Part shown: positions 1 to 11,819 of the stretch, piece after piece
Numbering within the stretch: the first letter of the stretch is position 1
How the letters are laid out: each line of letters opens with the position of its first letter
NCBI RefSeq assembly: GCF_030704535.1
Contig: NC_081815.1
Span: 1,999,001 to 2,063,000, forward strand
Length of the DNA stretch: 64,000 bases
Reading direction: 5' to 3'
Source of the DNA: Vitis vinifera
Taxonomy: Eukaryota; Streptophyta; Magnoliopsida; Vitales; Vitaceae
Program-made: the position numbers and the translations under genes
Notes under the pieces: generated by a model
Told to the model about the DNA's origin: nothing
The model's input: the letters and a program-made list of their open reading frames with translations, nothing else
Database searches by the model: none

Positions 1-68
1 AATTGCAAGTCCTGGCTGGGTAAATATTAAGTGAAAGATTACTCCAGGGACTGGCATTATTTTTGGGT

Positions 69-398
69 TCAATTAAGTCTGGTAGAATCTGGATATATCA
101 GTGAAGCAATGGTGTTAATCAGAGGGAAAAAAGGCAACTGAGCCATGGCAGAATCTGGGAGGCCCCTATAAAGCATACTTGAATCCAGGGAGACATTGAT
201 CTTAGAGAAGACACTGCTGAAGATTTGTTGGTCACCTTTTGATACTTCTAAGGCCATTGCTAACAACATCCCTCCCACCATCAAAGCAGCAGTTGCCCAA
301 TCAATGTGCTCTAGAAGACACTGATCATAGGACATGTAAGTTTTGTGGATGTGATGAGATGGTTTAGATTGTACAAATACTGATTTTGGGCTGTCCAT
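69..398 (-). CDS. Small hypothetical ORF, doubtful
   Basis: This is a 109-codon ATG-to-stop frame on the minus strand. I do not recognise the product. The translation has one hydrophobic stretch (residues about 34-50, WATAALMVGGMLLAMAL) that could be a membrane segment. The composition is not obviously spurious. It could be a complete small protein, the first exon of a gene continuing past the left edge (a GTATGC donor-like site lies inside the frame), or chance. It is divergent from the PPR gene, with 687 bp between the two start codons. No promoter or homology supports it. Confidence 0.25.
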   Translation of the reverse strand: MDSPKSVFVQSKPSHHIHKTYMSYDQCLLEHIDWATAALMVGGMLLAMALEVSKGDQQIFSSVFSKINVSLDSSMLYRGLPDSAMAQLPFFPLINTIASLIYPDSTRLN

Positions 399-493
399 TC
401 AATAGAAAAAAAATCAAATGAAATAAAATCAAGACTTTTAAGAGAGATGAATGGCATGGGAAGCATGGTTCATGTTTGGGTTTTGTAGGTTAA

Positions 494-776
494 GATTATG
501 TTTGGTTTCTGGAAATTAATTAGAAAAAAAATGTAAAGAAAAATTATTTTTTTATGTTTGATTATGCTATAAAAAATATTTGAAAAAATAAAATATAGTT
601 AAACTTAATTATAAGTATGTATTTTAAATTAAAATAAATGAAATAAAATTTAAAAACTATAAAAAAATAATTTATTGATTTTAAATTCATTTTTTTTATA
701 TTCTTTCACTTTTTATTTTATTTTTATATTTTCCTTCCTTGTTTTCTTTCGCATTTTCCGAGAATCAAACATGACC
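494..776. repeat. MITE-like element, copy 1 of a family
   Basis: This AT-rich stretch of about 280 bp lies between the left-edge ORF and the PPR gene. It starts near TTATGTTTGGTTTCTGGAAA and ends near TTTTCCGAGAATCAAACATG. The ends are imperfect terminal inverted repeats of each other. The same design and similar ends occur in an intron of the phospholipase A2 gene (about 57172-57435). There is no coding capacity, which fits a non-autonomous DNA transposon. Confidence 0.55.
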
Positions 777-877
777 AAATTAAATGTCCACTGATCAAAT
801 ATTAATTAGAAAAGCATAACTTTTTTGGCATCAACATTCTCAAAAAATTAAAAATAAAAATAGCCCCGCTTTCCAAT

Positions 878-1004
878 ACGACGTCGTTTTATTTTTTGGT
901 AGCATTTTACATATTTACCCGCTTCCGATAGTCAGTACGTTGTCGAGCAACTTGGACTTGAACGATGCGGTTTCTAATGGACAAATAAGGAAACGACGTC
1001 GTTT
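878..1004. promoter_or_regulatory. Two ACGACGTCGT palindromes upstream of the PPR gene
   Basis: ACGACGTCGT is at 878-887, and the full 14-bp palindrome AAACGACGTCGTTT is at 991-1004, 82 bp before the PPR start codon. The ACGT core fits a bZIP-type site, but the flanks are wider than a normal bZIP site. The same palindrome recurs before the saposin-like gene (12212) and, degenerate, before PRMT1 (21576 and 21595). Role inferred from position only. Confidence 0.5.
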
Positions 1005-1085
1005 AGGTTTCCTTGTCGCGGCTACTCGTGCTGTTGATTTGAAGCTGAACACTGGTCTCAGAAGCGAGGCTTTGGGTGCCCTTTA

Positions 1086-4000
1086 ATGGAATGCGATTGC
1101 TTTTCTTTGAGAATGCGCAGTCCACCCCCTAGTTTTCGAGGGATATTCTTCTTGCCGAGCTGCCCGATACAGTCTCCTTCGCTTAAATTCTTCAAGAAAC
1201 CTCAAACAATCTCCAGAAATTTTCAGTTTTCTATTCGGTTGAAATCTTTGTCTTGTGCTCTCGATGCTATTGAGTCAAACCCTACAGGCCATTGGGCTTT
1301 CGGCGATGCCCAGAACTTGCCGGTTCGGCTTCAGGATGGGTTCCAGAAAACGCCCAGTAAACTGTCGAGTCCCAATAGACCCAATTCGACGCCGGGGAAT
1401 AAGATTCCTGAAACAGTTGAAAAGAAGAGAATTTGGAGGGGTTTGGATTTTGATAGCAAGGGGAGGCTAAGACAGTATTCGGGGATGCTGAGGACTTGTG
1501 CTTCAAAAGGGGATTTAAATGAAGGGAAGGCCATTCATGGGCAGGTGATAAAAAGTGGGATAAACCCGGATTCCCATTTGTGGAATTCTTTGGTCAATGT
1601 TTATGCAAAATGTGGGAGCGCTAACTACGCATGTAAGGTGTTTGGGGAAATACCTGAACGAGATGTTGTGTCCTGGACGGCTTTGATTACGGGGTTTGTT
1701 GCTGAAGGATATGGAAGTGGTGCTGTTAATTTGTTTTGTGAGATGCGGAGGGAAGGTGTTGAGGCAAATGAGTTCACCTATGCGACTGCTTTGAAAGCTT
1801 GCTCCATGTGCTTGGATTTAGAGTTTGGGAAACAAGTGCATGCAGAAGCTATTAAGGTTGGAGATTTTTCTGATTTATTTGTTGGGTCTGCTCTTGTTGA
1901 CCTTTATGCAAAATGTGGTGAGATGGTGCTTGCAGAGAGAGTCTTCTTGTGCATGCCCAAGCAGAATGCTGTGTCATGGAATGCATTGCTTAATGGGTTT
2001 GCACAGATGGGTGATGCTGAAAAGGTTTTGAATTTGTTTTGCAGAATGACAGGATCAGAAATAAACTTCAGCAAGTTTACTTTGTCTACTGTCCTCAAGG
2101 GTTGTGCAAACTCAGGAAATTTAAGGGCAGGCCAAATCGTGCATTCTTTGGCAATCAGGATTGGTTGTGAGCTTGATGAGTTTATTAGTTGTTGTCTTGT
2201 TGATATGTACTCCAAGTGCGGGCTGGCAGGTGATGCACTAAAAGTTTTTGTGAGGATTGAAGATCCTGATGTTGTATCCTGGAGTGCAATTATCACATGC
2301 CTTGATCAAAAAGGGCAGAGCAGAGAAGCAGCTGAGGTATTTAAAAGAATGAGACACTCAGGTGTGATACCAAACCAGTTTACCCTTGCTAGTCTTGTCA
2401 GTGCTGCCACTGATTTGGGTGACCTATATTATGGTGAAAGCATCCATGCTTGTGTTTGCAAGTATGGTTTTGAATATGATAATACGGTTTGCAATGCCTT
2501 GGTCACAATGTATATGAAAATTGGTTCTGTTCAAGATGGTTGCCGGGTGTTTGAAGCGACAACTAATCGGGATTTAATTTCATGGAATGCCCTCTTATCT
2601 GGATTCCATGACAATGAAACTTGTGATACAGGGCTAAGGATCTTCAACCAGATGCTTGCGGAGGGTTTCAACCCAAACATGTACACATTTATCAGCATTC
2701 TAAGATCTTGTTCCAGCCTTTCAGATGTAGACCTTGGGAAGCAAGTGCATGCCCAAATAGTAAAGAACAGTCTTGATGGTAATGATTTTGTTGGAACAGC
2801 TCTGGTTGATATGTATGCCAAAAACAGGTTCTTGGAAGACGCAGAAACAATTTTTAACAGATTGATTAAAAGAGACCTCTTTGCTTGGACTGTGATTGTT
2901 GCTGGTTATGCACAGGATGGCCAAGGGGAGAAGGCTGTGAAGTGTTTCATTCAAATGCAACGAGAAGGTGTGAAGCCCAATGAGTTCACACTTGCCAGCT
3001 CTTTGAGTGGTTGCTCCCGTATTGCAACTCTAGATAGTGGGCGGCAACTCCATTCCATGGCAATTAAGGCTGGGCAGTCAGGTGATATGTTTGTTGCTAG
3101 TGCTCTTGTTGATATGTATGCGAAATGTGGGTGCGTAGAAGATGCTGAGGTTGTTTTTGATGGCTTGGTTTCACGGGATACAGTCTCATGGAACACGATC
3201 ATTTGTGGATACTCACAACATGGGCAAGGAGGGAAGGCTCTCAAAGCCTTTGAGGCTATGTTAGATGAGGGCACTGTGCCTGACGAGGTTACCTTCATAG
3301 GTGTTCTTTCTGCATGTAGCCATATGGGTTTAATTGAAGAAGGGAAGAAGCATTTTAATTCATTGAGCAAAATCTATGGAATCACTCCTACTATTGAGCA
3401 TTATGCTTGTATGGTTGATATCCTTGGAAGGGCAGGAAAATTTCATGAGGTTGAAAGCTTTATTGAGGAGATGAAGCTAACTTCAAATGTCTTGATCTGG
3501 GAGACTGTTCTTGGAGCTTGTAAAATGCATGGAAACATAGAATTTGGTGAAAGAGCTGCAATGAAACTTTTTGAGCTTGAGCCTGAGATAGACTCAAATT
3601 ATATACTACTATCTAATATGTTTGCAGCCAAAGGTATGTGGGATGATGTTACAAATGTTAGGGCATTGATGTCCACTCGGGGGGTTAAAAAGGAACCTGG
3701 ATGCAGCTGGGTTGAGGTCAATGGTCAAGTCCATGTCTTTTTGTCTCATGATGGTTCACATCCAAAAATTAGGGAAATCCATCTAAAGTTACAGGATCTA
3801 CACCAGAAACTGATGTCAGTTGGCTATACTCCAAACACGGACCATGTGCTTCATAATGTCTCCGACAGAGAAAAACAGGAACTCCTCTTTTATCATAGTG
3901 AAAGATTGGCTCTTGCCTTTGCTCTTCTAAGCACCAGCACCAGGAAAACTATTAGGATTTTCAAGAACCTCCGCATCTGTGGTGACTGCCATGATTTTAT

Positions 4001-4103
4001 GAAGTCCATTTCAGAAATTACAAACCAAGAATTAGTTGTTCGTGACATTAATTGTTTTCACCACTTCAAGAATGGCTCTTGCTCTTGTCAGAATTTTTGG
4101 TGA
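1086..4103 (+). CDS. Pentatricopeptide repeat protein, PLS-DYW subclass
   Basis: This intronless 1005-aa protein should act in chloroplast or mitochondrial RNA editing. The first 70 or so residues are basic and Ser/Pro-rich, as in organelle transit peptides. A long PLS-type repeat array follows, with the usual signatures (GKAIHGQVIKSG, LVNVYAKCG, RDVVSWTALITGF and their later copies). E/E+ motifs come next (GCSWVEVNGQVHVF), then a C-terminal DYW deaminase domain. The zinc and catalytic motif is visible as H937-S-E939 and C965-G-D-C968. The last three residues are NFW instead of DYW, a tolerated variant in the family. The start at 1086 was chosen because it is the first ATG of the frame; a second in-frame ATG is at codon 11. 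The RNA target and exact orthologue cannot be told from sequence alone. Confidence 0.95.
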   Translation: MECDCFSLRMRSPPPSFRGIFFLPSCPIQSPSLKFFKKPQTISRNFQFSIRLKSLSCALDAIESNPTGHWAFGDAQNLPVRLQDGFQKTPSKLSSPNRPNSTPGNKIPETVEKKRIWRGLDFDSKGRLRQYSGMLRTCASKGDLNEGKAIHGQVIKSGINPDSHLWNSLVNVYAKCGSANYACKVFGEIPERDVVSWTALITGFVAEGYGSGAVNLFCEMRREGVEANEFTYATALKACSMCLDLEFGKQVHAEAIKVGDFSDLFVGSALVDLYAKCGEMVLAERVFLCMPKQNAVSWNALLNGFAQMGDAEKVLNLFCRMTGSEINFSKFTLSTVLKGCANSGNLRAGQIVHSLAIRIGCELDEFISCCLVDMYSKCGLAGDALKVFVRIEDPDVVSWSAIITCLDQKGQSREAAEVFKRMRHSGVIPNQFTLASLVSAATDLGDLYYGESIHACVCKYGFEYDNTVCNALVTMYMKIGSVQDGCRVFEATTNRDLISWNALLSGFHDNETCDTGLRIFNQMLAEGFNPNMYTFISILRSCSSLSDVDLGKQVHAQIVKNSLDGNDFVGTALVDMYAKNRFLEDAETIFNRLIKRDLFAWTVIVAGYAQDGQGEKAVKCFIQMQREGVKPNEFTLASSLSGCSRIATLDSGRQLHSMAIKAGQSGDMFVASALVDMYAKCGCVEDAEVVFDGLVSRDTVSWNTIICGYSQHGQGGKALKAFEAMLDEGTVPDEVTFIGVLSACSHMGLIEEGKKHFNSLSKIYGITPTIEHYACMVDILGRAGKFHEVESFIEEMKLTSNVLIWETVLGACKMHGNIEFGERAAMKLFELEPEIDSNYILLSNMFAAKGMWDDVTNVRALMSTRGVKKEPGCSWVEVNGQVHVFLSHDGSHPKIREIHLKLQDLHQKLMSVGYTPNTDHVLHNVSDREKQELLFYHSERLALAFALLSTSTRKTIRIFKNLRICGDCHDFMKSISEITNQELVVRDINCFHHFKNGSCSCQNFW

Positions 4104-6600
4104 TTTTGCTTGAGAGGGCATACAAGGAGAAGGGATACAGGCAACAAGGTTTAAGTCTAAACATATTCCTTGAAGCTGAAGTTGCTCTGCGCTCAGTGCC
4201 ATGGTTTCCTGGCTAAAGAAATCCCATGAGATGATTTTTTTCTTTCCAAGGGCATTATTACTCCAGGTATTTTTACCATGTTATTTATTTTTCGTTTCCC
4301 ACATGATATGAACTTGAAGTTCTGTTTAGCTGATACGTATGAGAAACATAGTAATCACCAATATTTGCTGTCTTTATTCCTTGTATTTTCTGTGCTCCTC
4401 TCTCCAGGTATAGAATCCATATCATGCTCCTTGGTATATGAAGCTGAACTTTTGCATTTGATGGTTTCATCCCTGAATGTAAATTGTCTATAAAAGTTTT
4501 ATTCTCCATTTTGAGAGAGTTTTCCCATCTGGTTGAATGGGTTTATGACATGAAAATTTCCTTTTTTTCCAGGAGAAAAGTTGCCTATTTATGAAGCTGC
4601 TGAATTCTGGAATCATTCTTCTGTAGCTGTGGGAACAACTTCATAAAATGTTGAAGTTTTGGGTTCATCAGATATGAAAGTTCACCAAACTAAGGATGGA
4701 AATGTAAACCACTGTAACCTGAGACACCTTTAAACCGAGTTTATTTCACCATAGTAGTTCTGTGATTGATATTCTCATAGTGACTGGGATTTTGTGCAGG
4801 CTTCTGGTCTTCAGTTCAAATATTTGATTTCAAAAGAAATCTGATTCATTTTGATTCTCTCAATGAGGTCCTGAAAACAAGGTTAGTGAGGATTTCATCT
4901 TGATGTCCTGTAACACAGGAGTTGGATTAAATACTGGGTCCTTTGTTTAGGTCTATACGGCAAAGTTGGTGGCATTTTATTTTCCCTTGTTGTCTTTCCA
5001 GAACTAAGGTTATGTCACTGATTATTCTGTTCACATTCTCTCAACAGCAGGGTGATGCATTTGGCGGAGTTTGAGGATAAGCTCCAATCACTATTGTGGT
5101 CATTGTTGGAGCTGAGGCAATTGAAAATTGGTTAAACAATTTCTTAAAGAATTGACCAAATAGATAATTATGATGAACAAATCACTGCTTATTTCGAAGA
5201 GCCTTTGATTAAGAGAAGAAAGCAGATAATTGTGCCACTGAACAAAGACCATTGAGAAGAACTTGGCTTATATAGCATTAGACAAAAGCTCCAATCGGAC
5301 CTTGCAAGTGATGATGCTAGACCACTTGGTTTGGTATGTACTTTTCAATTCTCTTTTGGATAAAATCTTGGTCCAGTATGGAAATTTTATATTGCAGTTA
5401 TAACTCATAAGGACAGTATGATGTGATACAAAATTTTTTGTAATTATGAAATGATTGTTGCTAGAATGGATCTAAAGATGGGTGTATGCCAATTCAAGAA
5501 AAGATAGAATACCGTATGAATGAATTGGTTAGAAGTTAAGACATTGATTGAGTACAAGAAGTGGGAAAGCTGTTTAAGATGTTCCAGCTGTATTAATGAA
5601 AGCTTTAATGCACCAATGTGGAGAAGGGTGGTTGGACTCAAGTTATGGGCACCAAAAATATCAAAAGGCAAAGATGTGCTGAGGCTATGAGAAAAGACAT
5701 GATTGCCTAGAATATAGGATACGACTTCTAAATAGAGTTGAGTAGTGACAAGAATCCATGCAGATAAAGACCCTGCTGAATTTGGGCTAACTGGTTTGTA
5801 CTATTGAAGTTGATTCAAAGAAAAAAGATGTTGGCCCTGACAAAATTTTCGTGTTTGAGTCAAATTGTTCATATCCTGTGTTGGACTTGCACTAAAGAAA
5901 CTGCCTTCAGCTATTCACATTGCCTCACCTATTTTAACATCTGCATTAAGTGTGTGTGTGTGTTTGTATATATGTAGCGGCACTTGTGGACTTCTTTTGC
6001 TTGAATACAGATTTCCTCTGCTTGCTTACAGCTGTTCTGCTAGACTTGAGAGCTAGCTATCTTGTCTCTTTCCTAACTCATTGCTGAGGACTGACTTCAT
6101 GCAATTTTAATTCTAAGATATGGATTTGTTTCTCCTTTACTCCAGAGGCTGTGTAGTCTTGGTTGAAATGAAGTTTGTCCTTATATATTGAATCAATCTC
6201 ACTGAGAAAATTTGGAAAGCCAGAAATGTTGTTTTCTTCAGATGTTAATGTTTCTCCATCAGACAACTTTTCTGAGGTTGTTGACATCCATCAATCTCTA
6301 AAGAAAGTTTCATAATTAAATTTCATTTACCATTATAAAAATGAAGAATAATTGTAGGAGACTTCTGATTTTGCTTTTGCAAGTGTATGCCTATGAACTC
6401 CATCTTTCTGCTTCTAGATGCCAGTAGAGTTACCCTGAAGTGGCAGTTTGATATTCTTTTCTCTTCTTTCTACGATTTCAGCATAATAACAAAGTTTGTG
6501 GCTTTGAACCAGTTGACAGGTTTCAAAGAGCTGAGTACCCCCTGATCTCCTCCAACCTAGCTCAGAAAGATTCTGATCACACGCAGAGGAGAGCTCACCC
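4104..6600. other. Gap after the PPR gene, no intact gene seen
   Basis: The first few hundred bases are probably 3' UTR. The rest has normal base composition but only short broken frames. Around 5050-5800, weakly protein-like stretches are interrupted by stops, so this may be an old pseudogene or transposon body I cannot name. Two minus-strand frames (6078-6287 and 6414-6602) look moderately protein-like but have no recognised family. A short TG repeat lies near 5950-5962. Confidence 0.4.
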
Positions 6601-6631
6601 AACTGGGGCAGTGATGAGCTAAATGGAAGCC

Positions 6632-6903
6632 ATGGAGAGATTCATGGTAATGCAATCCCCATCTTTTAATGGGGAGCCAAATGCTGAAGTGGCGAAGAAT
6701 TGGCTAAAGCGAATAAGAAGAATATCTGAGGGCTCAGATATCCGAGAGAAATAAAGGGTGGGTTTGGCAACATATATGTTAGTGGACAAAGCAGGGTTTT
6801 TTTATGGCAAACCATGAAAAGGGTGTATCATGTATGATACAGATGTAATGACATGGGATCGATTTGAGAGAATTTTCTTAGACAAATATTTTGACTTAGA
6901 GAT
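6632..6903 (+). mobile_element. Decayed Ty3/gypsy gag fragment
   Basis: A single frame reads like a plant retrotransposon Gag core: MERFMVMQSPSFNGEPNAEV, then KNWLKRIRRI, then VGLATYMLVDKAG, then VMTWDRFERIFLDKYF. These match in order the F(D/N)G, W, AxYxLxxxA and W..F...F..KYF landmarks of the retrotransposon gag domain. At least two stop codons interrupt the frame, so it cannot be active. No LTR, protease or polymerase was found next to it. It is an old insertion remnant downstream of the PPR gene. Confidence 0.7.
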
Positions 6904-8015
6904 TTGGATAATCATCTCATATGGAAAGCATATGATGCCTAGTTATGGAGGATTCATTTAGTTAAATCCCAGTTTAGTAATTTCATTTAAAATTAGATGT
7001 CAATTTATTCTAGAAAAAAATCAAGTTATCTAGTTGATTGACAACTTGGATAGAGTTTAACGTCTAACCTTTGACCTGAGTTCACTCATCTGAGTCACCT
7101 GGAATTCAGGTTGTGACATTACTCAGAACTTGTGTTGATATTACCACCACTCAGCAAATCAGTGGTACCGTTAGAGTCTCTTCCAATCATGCATTAGACT
7201 TCTATAGCTTAACATGGATTGTTTCCAAGTTTCAAGTAATAGGCTAATAGCTTATATGACTGCACGGATAAGAATTTTCCTACAAAGGCAATCCTGTTGA
7301 AATCGGAGCAAAACACGCAATAGTGAATCTATAGCCCAGGTGTTCTATTGTGACCCCCACCCAACAGACACTGACCATTCATCAATTAAAAGCATTGGTC
7401 ATGCATTCTCCAACCATGGGTTCTGGTTCTACAGAGTGTTGTCAGCTTTGGGTGTATACCCAAATTTGAATCTTCAGCATTTTAACACATTTGTAATGCC
7501 CATTTTAGACAAACCATGGGTGCCAGAGTGAAGAAAGTCTACTGTTTATTTCAACTTAACCTTGTAAGCTGTTGAAACCTTTTGTTAACAATAATTTTAA
7601 AGTGCCTGTTGCTGGAGAAAAAACAAGATGCCACCTCAAATTAAATATTAATCTCATTAGGGGGCTTGCTCATACAGGCCTCAATGCTATGATAAGAAGT
7701 CTATATAGTCATACCATTACACAGCAATAATCCAACAGAAGAGATGCAAACTATTTGTGAGGATAGCAAAGCTGAATTACACTGGCAGTAGTTTGTCAGT
7801 TTCCTACTTGTATCCCTGAATTACACTACCATAAATAGGTAGGTTGTGTGTATTCTTCTGCGTGATCTTCCGAGCTTACAACAGGTTGGTTGAAACATAA
7901 GTTCTGGTGTACAACTGGTTTTAACTGCCTCATAAACACTTCAATCAAAGAATCAAGCTGCAGTATTAATAAGGTTTCTAGGAGTAGTCCTTTTGCCAGG
8001 TTTCCCATGTTTATC
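6904..8015. other. Gap between gag remnant and the unknown-function gene
   Basis: No gene is seen here. The right part (about 7700-8015) is probably the 3' UTR of the minus-strand gene that ends at 8016. The 63-codon frame at 7340-7531 has no recognisable features and begins on a non-ATG codon. Confidence 0.4.
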
Positions 8016-11000
8016 TTATTCCTCCTTCACTTCCATATCTTCATCATCAGAGAGTGGATTCTCTATCTCGCTGCCACTACTCAGACCATCATCATGGAAA
8101 TGTGATGACTCTCTTTCTGAATTAGAATTGTCATGAAGCTTGTACTTTCGGAACTTGATCTGTTTCTTCTTTTCAATGCTACTACCTTTTTTACGTTTTC
8201 TTTCCCCATCCTTTTCTGCCAACTTCATTGTCCGAGCAGCAGAAACAAATGCAGCACTCATGGAATCATCTGTCTCTTTATCCTCCTTGTTTCCATCTTC
8301 CTCTTCCCTCTTCTTATCAACATAAAAGAGGAGATCATCATCCAATTTCTTGAAATTTGCTCTACCTACTGGTTGCTCATAATCTACTTTGGAAATATCG
8401 AGGACTAGTTTGGCACGATATCTTGAGATGCTATCATCAAATATTCTTATCCCTTGACCCTCAAGGTTTAGCAGCCACTCTGGACAAAATCAATTAAAAG
8501 TTGCACATTAGAGGGAAGAAGCACTAACAATGAAGATAGGCGTCAAGATACTTACTTATAAGAGCTTTAGGTGATGATCCATTGGGTCTATTCACTTTTC
8601 CCTCCATGACAATCTGATTTGAGACCCATTTAATTAACTGGGAAGATAAATGAGAAGAGGAGAAGGCATTTACATAAGATATAGGTTTTTCCCGATCTCC
8701 ATGTTCCCTGCAGCAAGCCAGATGATGAGATTCTGCAAAGAAAGTTTGAGTACAACAATAGTTACAATTTTCATTTTCTCGTACCTTAAAAACTCTATAG
8801 CTTCATGTGTAACAATCAATTGTGTCAAAGCAAGTCTATGCAAGCGCTCCACAGGTAATTTAATCTCTCTCTCTGGATTGAGGAAAGAATAATCCGCCAA
8901 TATTACAGCATCGTACAGAATTTTCCTCAGAACAACTTCATCTTCAGAGCTCTACAGTGAGATTTTCAACCAATCATAATTTAAGTTTAAATCTCATAAA
9001 AAGTATAGATGCATACTTCCCATGATGATAAAGGGAACGCATGGCAATTAACAGCTTGCTATACCAAGAAATAGATGAATGACAAATAATTGATCACCTT
9101 TTGATCATATAATTTGATCATCTTTTAACAGCTTAGAAAGGCCAATGACCAAAAACAGTCTAACAAAGTAAACCATTAAGGACTCATGATATAAACCAAC
9201 ACTACATGTTTTTTTTTAAATCAATTTCTCCCATTGGTTATTTTATGATTCTTGATTACCTTCTCATGATTTACAATGAAATTTAAGGAAAAAGGTTGGC
9301 TTAGTTAAGGCCTCAACCTGTGATACCCAAACTCTTCACTTCACCCAAAGTATCTGTGTGGACACAACAAAACAAGGGTATGAGTGTGGGATGCTTAAAC
9401 AGATTCTTCTACTCCTTAATACTCCTTAACTCTCCACTAGCATTTCTCAACAACAAATATCTATATTTATTTTATGATTCTTGCTCATTGTTGATTAACT
9501 AATGGTATCATAGTGGTTCAGATCTAAAACCATAAAGAGAGATCAGAATTCACCCATTTTTTTCTACCACCAAATACTACATGTTACTATTGATTGGGAC
9601 TTGATTGAAAGGTAACCTTTGATGACACCACCCACAACAGGCAGCCCTAGTTTTAAGCAAGGTTGGAGGAGGGAATGGGGATGGGAAGGGTATAGGGAGT
9701 TGTTTCAAGGAGGTTCTGTTAAGAAAAAACCACCCCACATGTGCTTTGTAAATACATTGATTTTTCAGGAATAAGTGTAGCCTTCTTTATTTCTTAAGAA
9801 TCACCTTAAGACCACCAACACACTACAGATAGTCCTAACTGTCACCATTTGTTGTTGCCATCACCTTACTACACCAAACTAACACCAGATCCATGGCCAC
9901 TACAAGTACCAACTACCAGCTTACCAACTTCACCACTATAACTGTTATCAAGCCATCACCACCCTGCCAACACCACCACAGATTTTTTTTATGGCTAATA
10001 CCAGCATCATTTGATGCATGTGGAGATCAAATGATGCAAACTAATGCTCCATAACTACATTGTAACATTAAAAGCAGGGGGGTTGATTCCATTAGAAAAA
10101 ACCTATATCTTTGACCTAACTAGAAAAAAATGAATAAAAAATGACAACAGTTCCAGAAATGACTTTCTAGGCCCACTCAGCAACTGGGATTCAATAATGC
10201 ATAAGCGTAACTGAACAAGTGGGCATCATCTAAAATTGAAATTAAGGAAAATCTAGACAATATGATGAATAGAAGTTTAATAAGGAATAAAACATGCCAA
10301 GGAAATACTGACCAATAGGGAGGTCACAGGCAAAGCTAGCTCCAGTAGCATCTTCACAACAGTTTCTGTCATCATAAAAGAGATATTAGGATAAAAAGAA
10401 AATGCAAATGAATGCAGTCTATCACTCTTATTTTCTCTTCAAAGGGTATAAAACAAACAGATAAGGCATGCAAAATTAATTCATCACACTAAGAAAGCAG
10501 AAACATGAAGAGAAACAAACAAACAGATATGTAGATTAACGAATAATCTCTATCCCAGGTCCTAACAATTTGGGGCACAAACCCATTTAGCTTTTCAAGT
10601 TTGTTAATTCATTCCTTTCGTTATATAAAAATTGACATATATATAAATTGTTGGGGTGCAACAATATCGCTCTTAATCTTGAGGGTAGGTCACCCAAATG
10701 ATGGCTCTCATAACAGTGGAGTATAATGTCAAATGCTATAAAAGGTTTAGCCTATTCTCACTGGACATTAATTGGTATTCAGATGAGATGATCAAACCCC
10801 GATCCAAAATAAAGAATTTTTTAGCTATACTTATCTTGTACTGATTAATTAGTGATAGTGTTAGATAAACATAAGCTATATAGGTCACCAAATTCTTATA
10901 CACCACCATTCTGTATCGGAGTGCCCAACTATTTCAACATTATTCAGATGAAATTAAAATTCCTTACTAGAACAAAACCATTCAAGCTAAGAATGAGAAG

Positions 11001-11819
11001 AAGAGAATTCTAACCATAAAAGTAATAGTTCTGAAACCCAGCTATGGAAGCAACTGCCCAACTCCTCAACTCTTTCTCCAAATCCACTCTTGGAACCCCA
11101 ACACGACAATACATGCACATTTTGAGCAAAAATGCCTCGGCAATAACAACCCCAGCTAAGGAATCAACATCACATTCTCCCCCGCCAAACTGCCTGCTAA
11201 TCTCGGCACTCACAAGTGGAAAAAAAGCAGCTACACCCTCCTTTCCTTCTCCATCATACATCCAAACACGAATCAAATCATCCAAACACTTAATCGAACC
11301 ATCCAAACCATTATCCTCATTGGAACCACCTGAGGAACACACGCTAATATAACCGAGAATAACTTCAATTAAAGACCCAATCTCTTTTACCACTTTCTTA
11401 TCTCTCTTCGAAGACAATTCTTTCCCTGATAAATCAAAAAGCAATCTATAAACCTCAAATACAACCGGAGCCAGCAGAGCAATGCTCTTCGAAGAACTAG
11501 ATGAACCCGAACAAGCCGACAACAATTGAAATAAATCCTTCACAACCGCAACTCGATTCAAAATGTCGCCTTTTGCTGAAGTACGGCTACGAAAGCTCAA
11601 TGCGGTGTAAACCCAGATCGATTCCAGACGTGGGTCAACCCTAGCTTGCATTAATTCAAAGAAAACTGGAACAAAGTGAGAAAAATCGGACGTCCCTTTG
11701 TGAAATTCATCTAAAAGGTTCCGCATTGATTGGTTTAGGATGAGCTCGTAGTTTTCGCCCAAAAGGGGTTTCAAATTTGGCGATGTTGAAGGGTTTGTTT
11801 CAATCAGTGCTGAACCCAT
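8016..11819 (-). CDS. Plant protein of unknown function, 5 exons, 546 aa
   Basis: The joined coding exons (minus strand) are 11819-11015, 10365-10313, 8951-8785, 8707-8556 and 8479-8016. All junctions are GT-AG and in phase, giving 546 aa. I do not recognise a named domain. The first 330 residues are mostly amphipathic helix-like (LLDEFHKGTSDFSHFVPVFF, and further Leu-rich segments). The last exon ends in a charged tail: acidic and basic runs, a likely nuclear signal (KRKKGSSIEKKK), then a Ser/Asp/Glu-rich terminus. A nuclear role is inferred from that tail. An in-frame upstream ATG at 11897 would add 26 hydrophobic residues; I prefer MGSALIETN at 11819. The 1.36-kb intron 2 holds retroelement-like scraps. 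The gene is head-to-head with the saposin-like gene. Confidence 0.8.

Noticed and set aside
8670-8900. Continuous minus-strand frame across exons 3 and 4 of the unknown gene
   Set aside because: Reading through the intron gives an unrelated ending; splicing at CAG|GGAACAT keeps the frame into the following exons.
9310-9515. Possible copia LTR with primer-binding site (ATGGTATCATAGTGG) in an intron of the unknown gene
   Set aside because: Only the short TGGTATCA match supports it; no second LTR or coding sequence was found.
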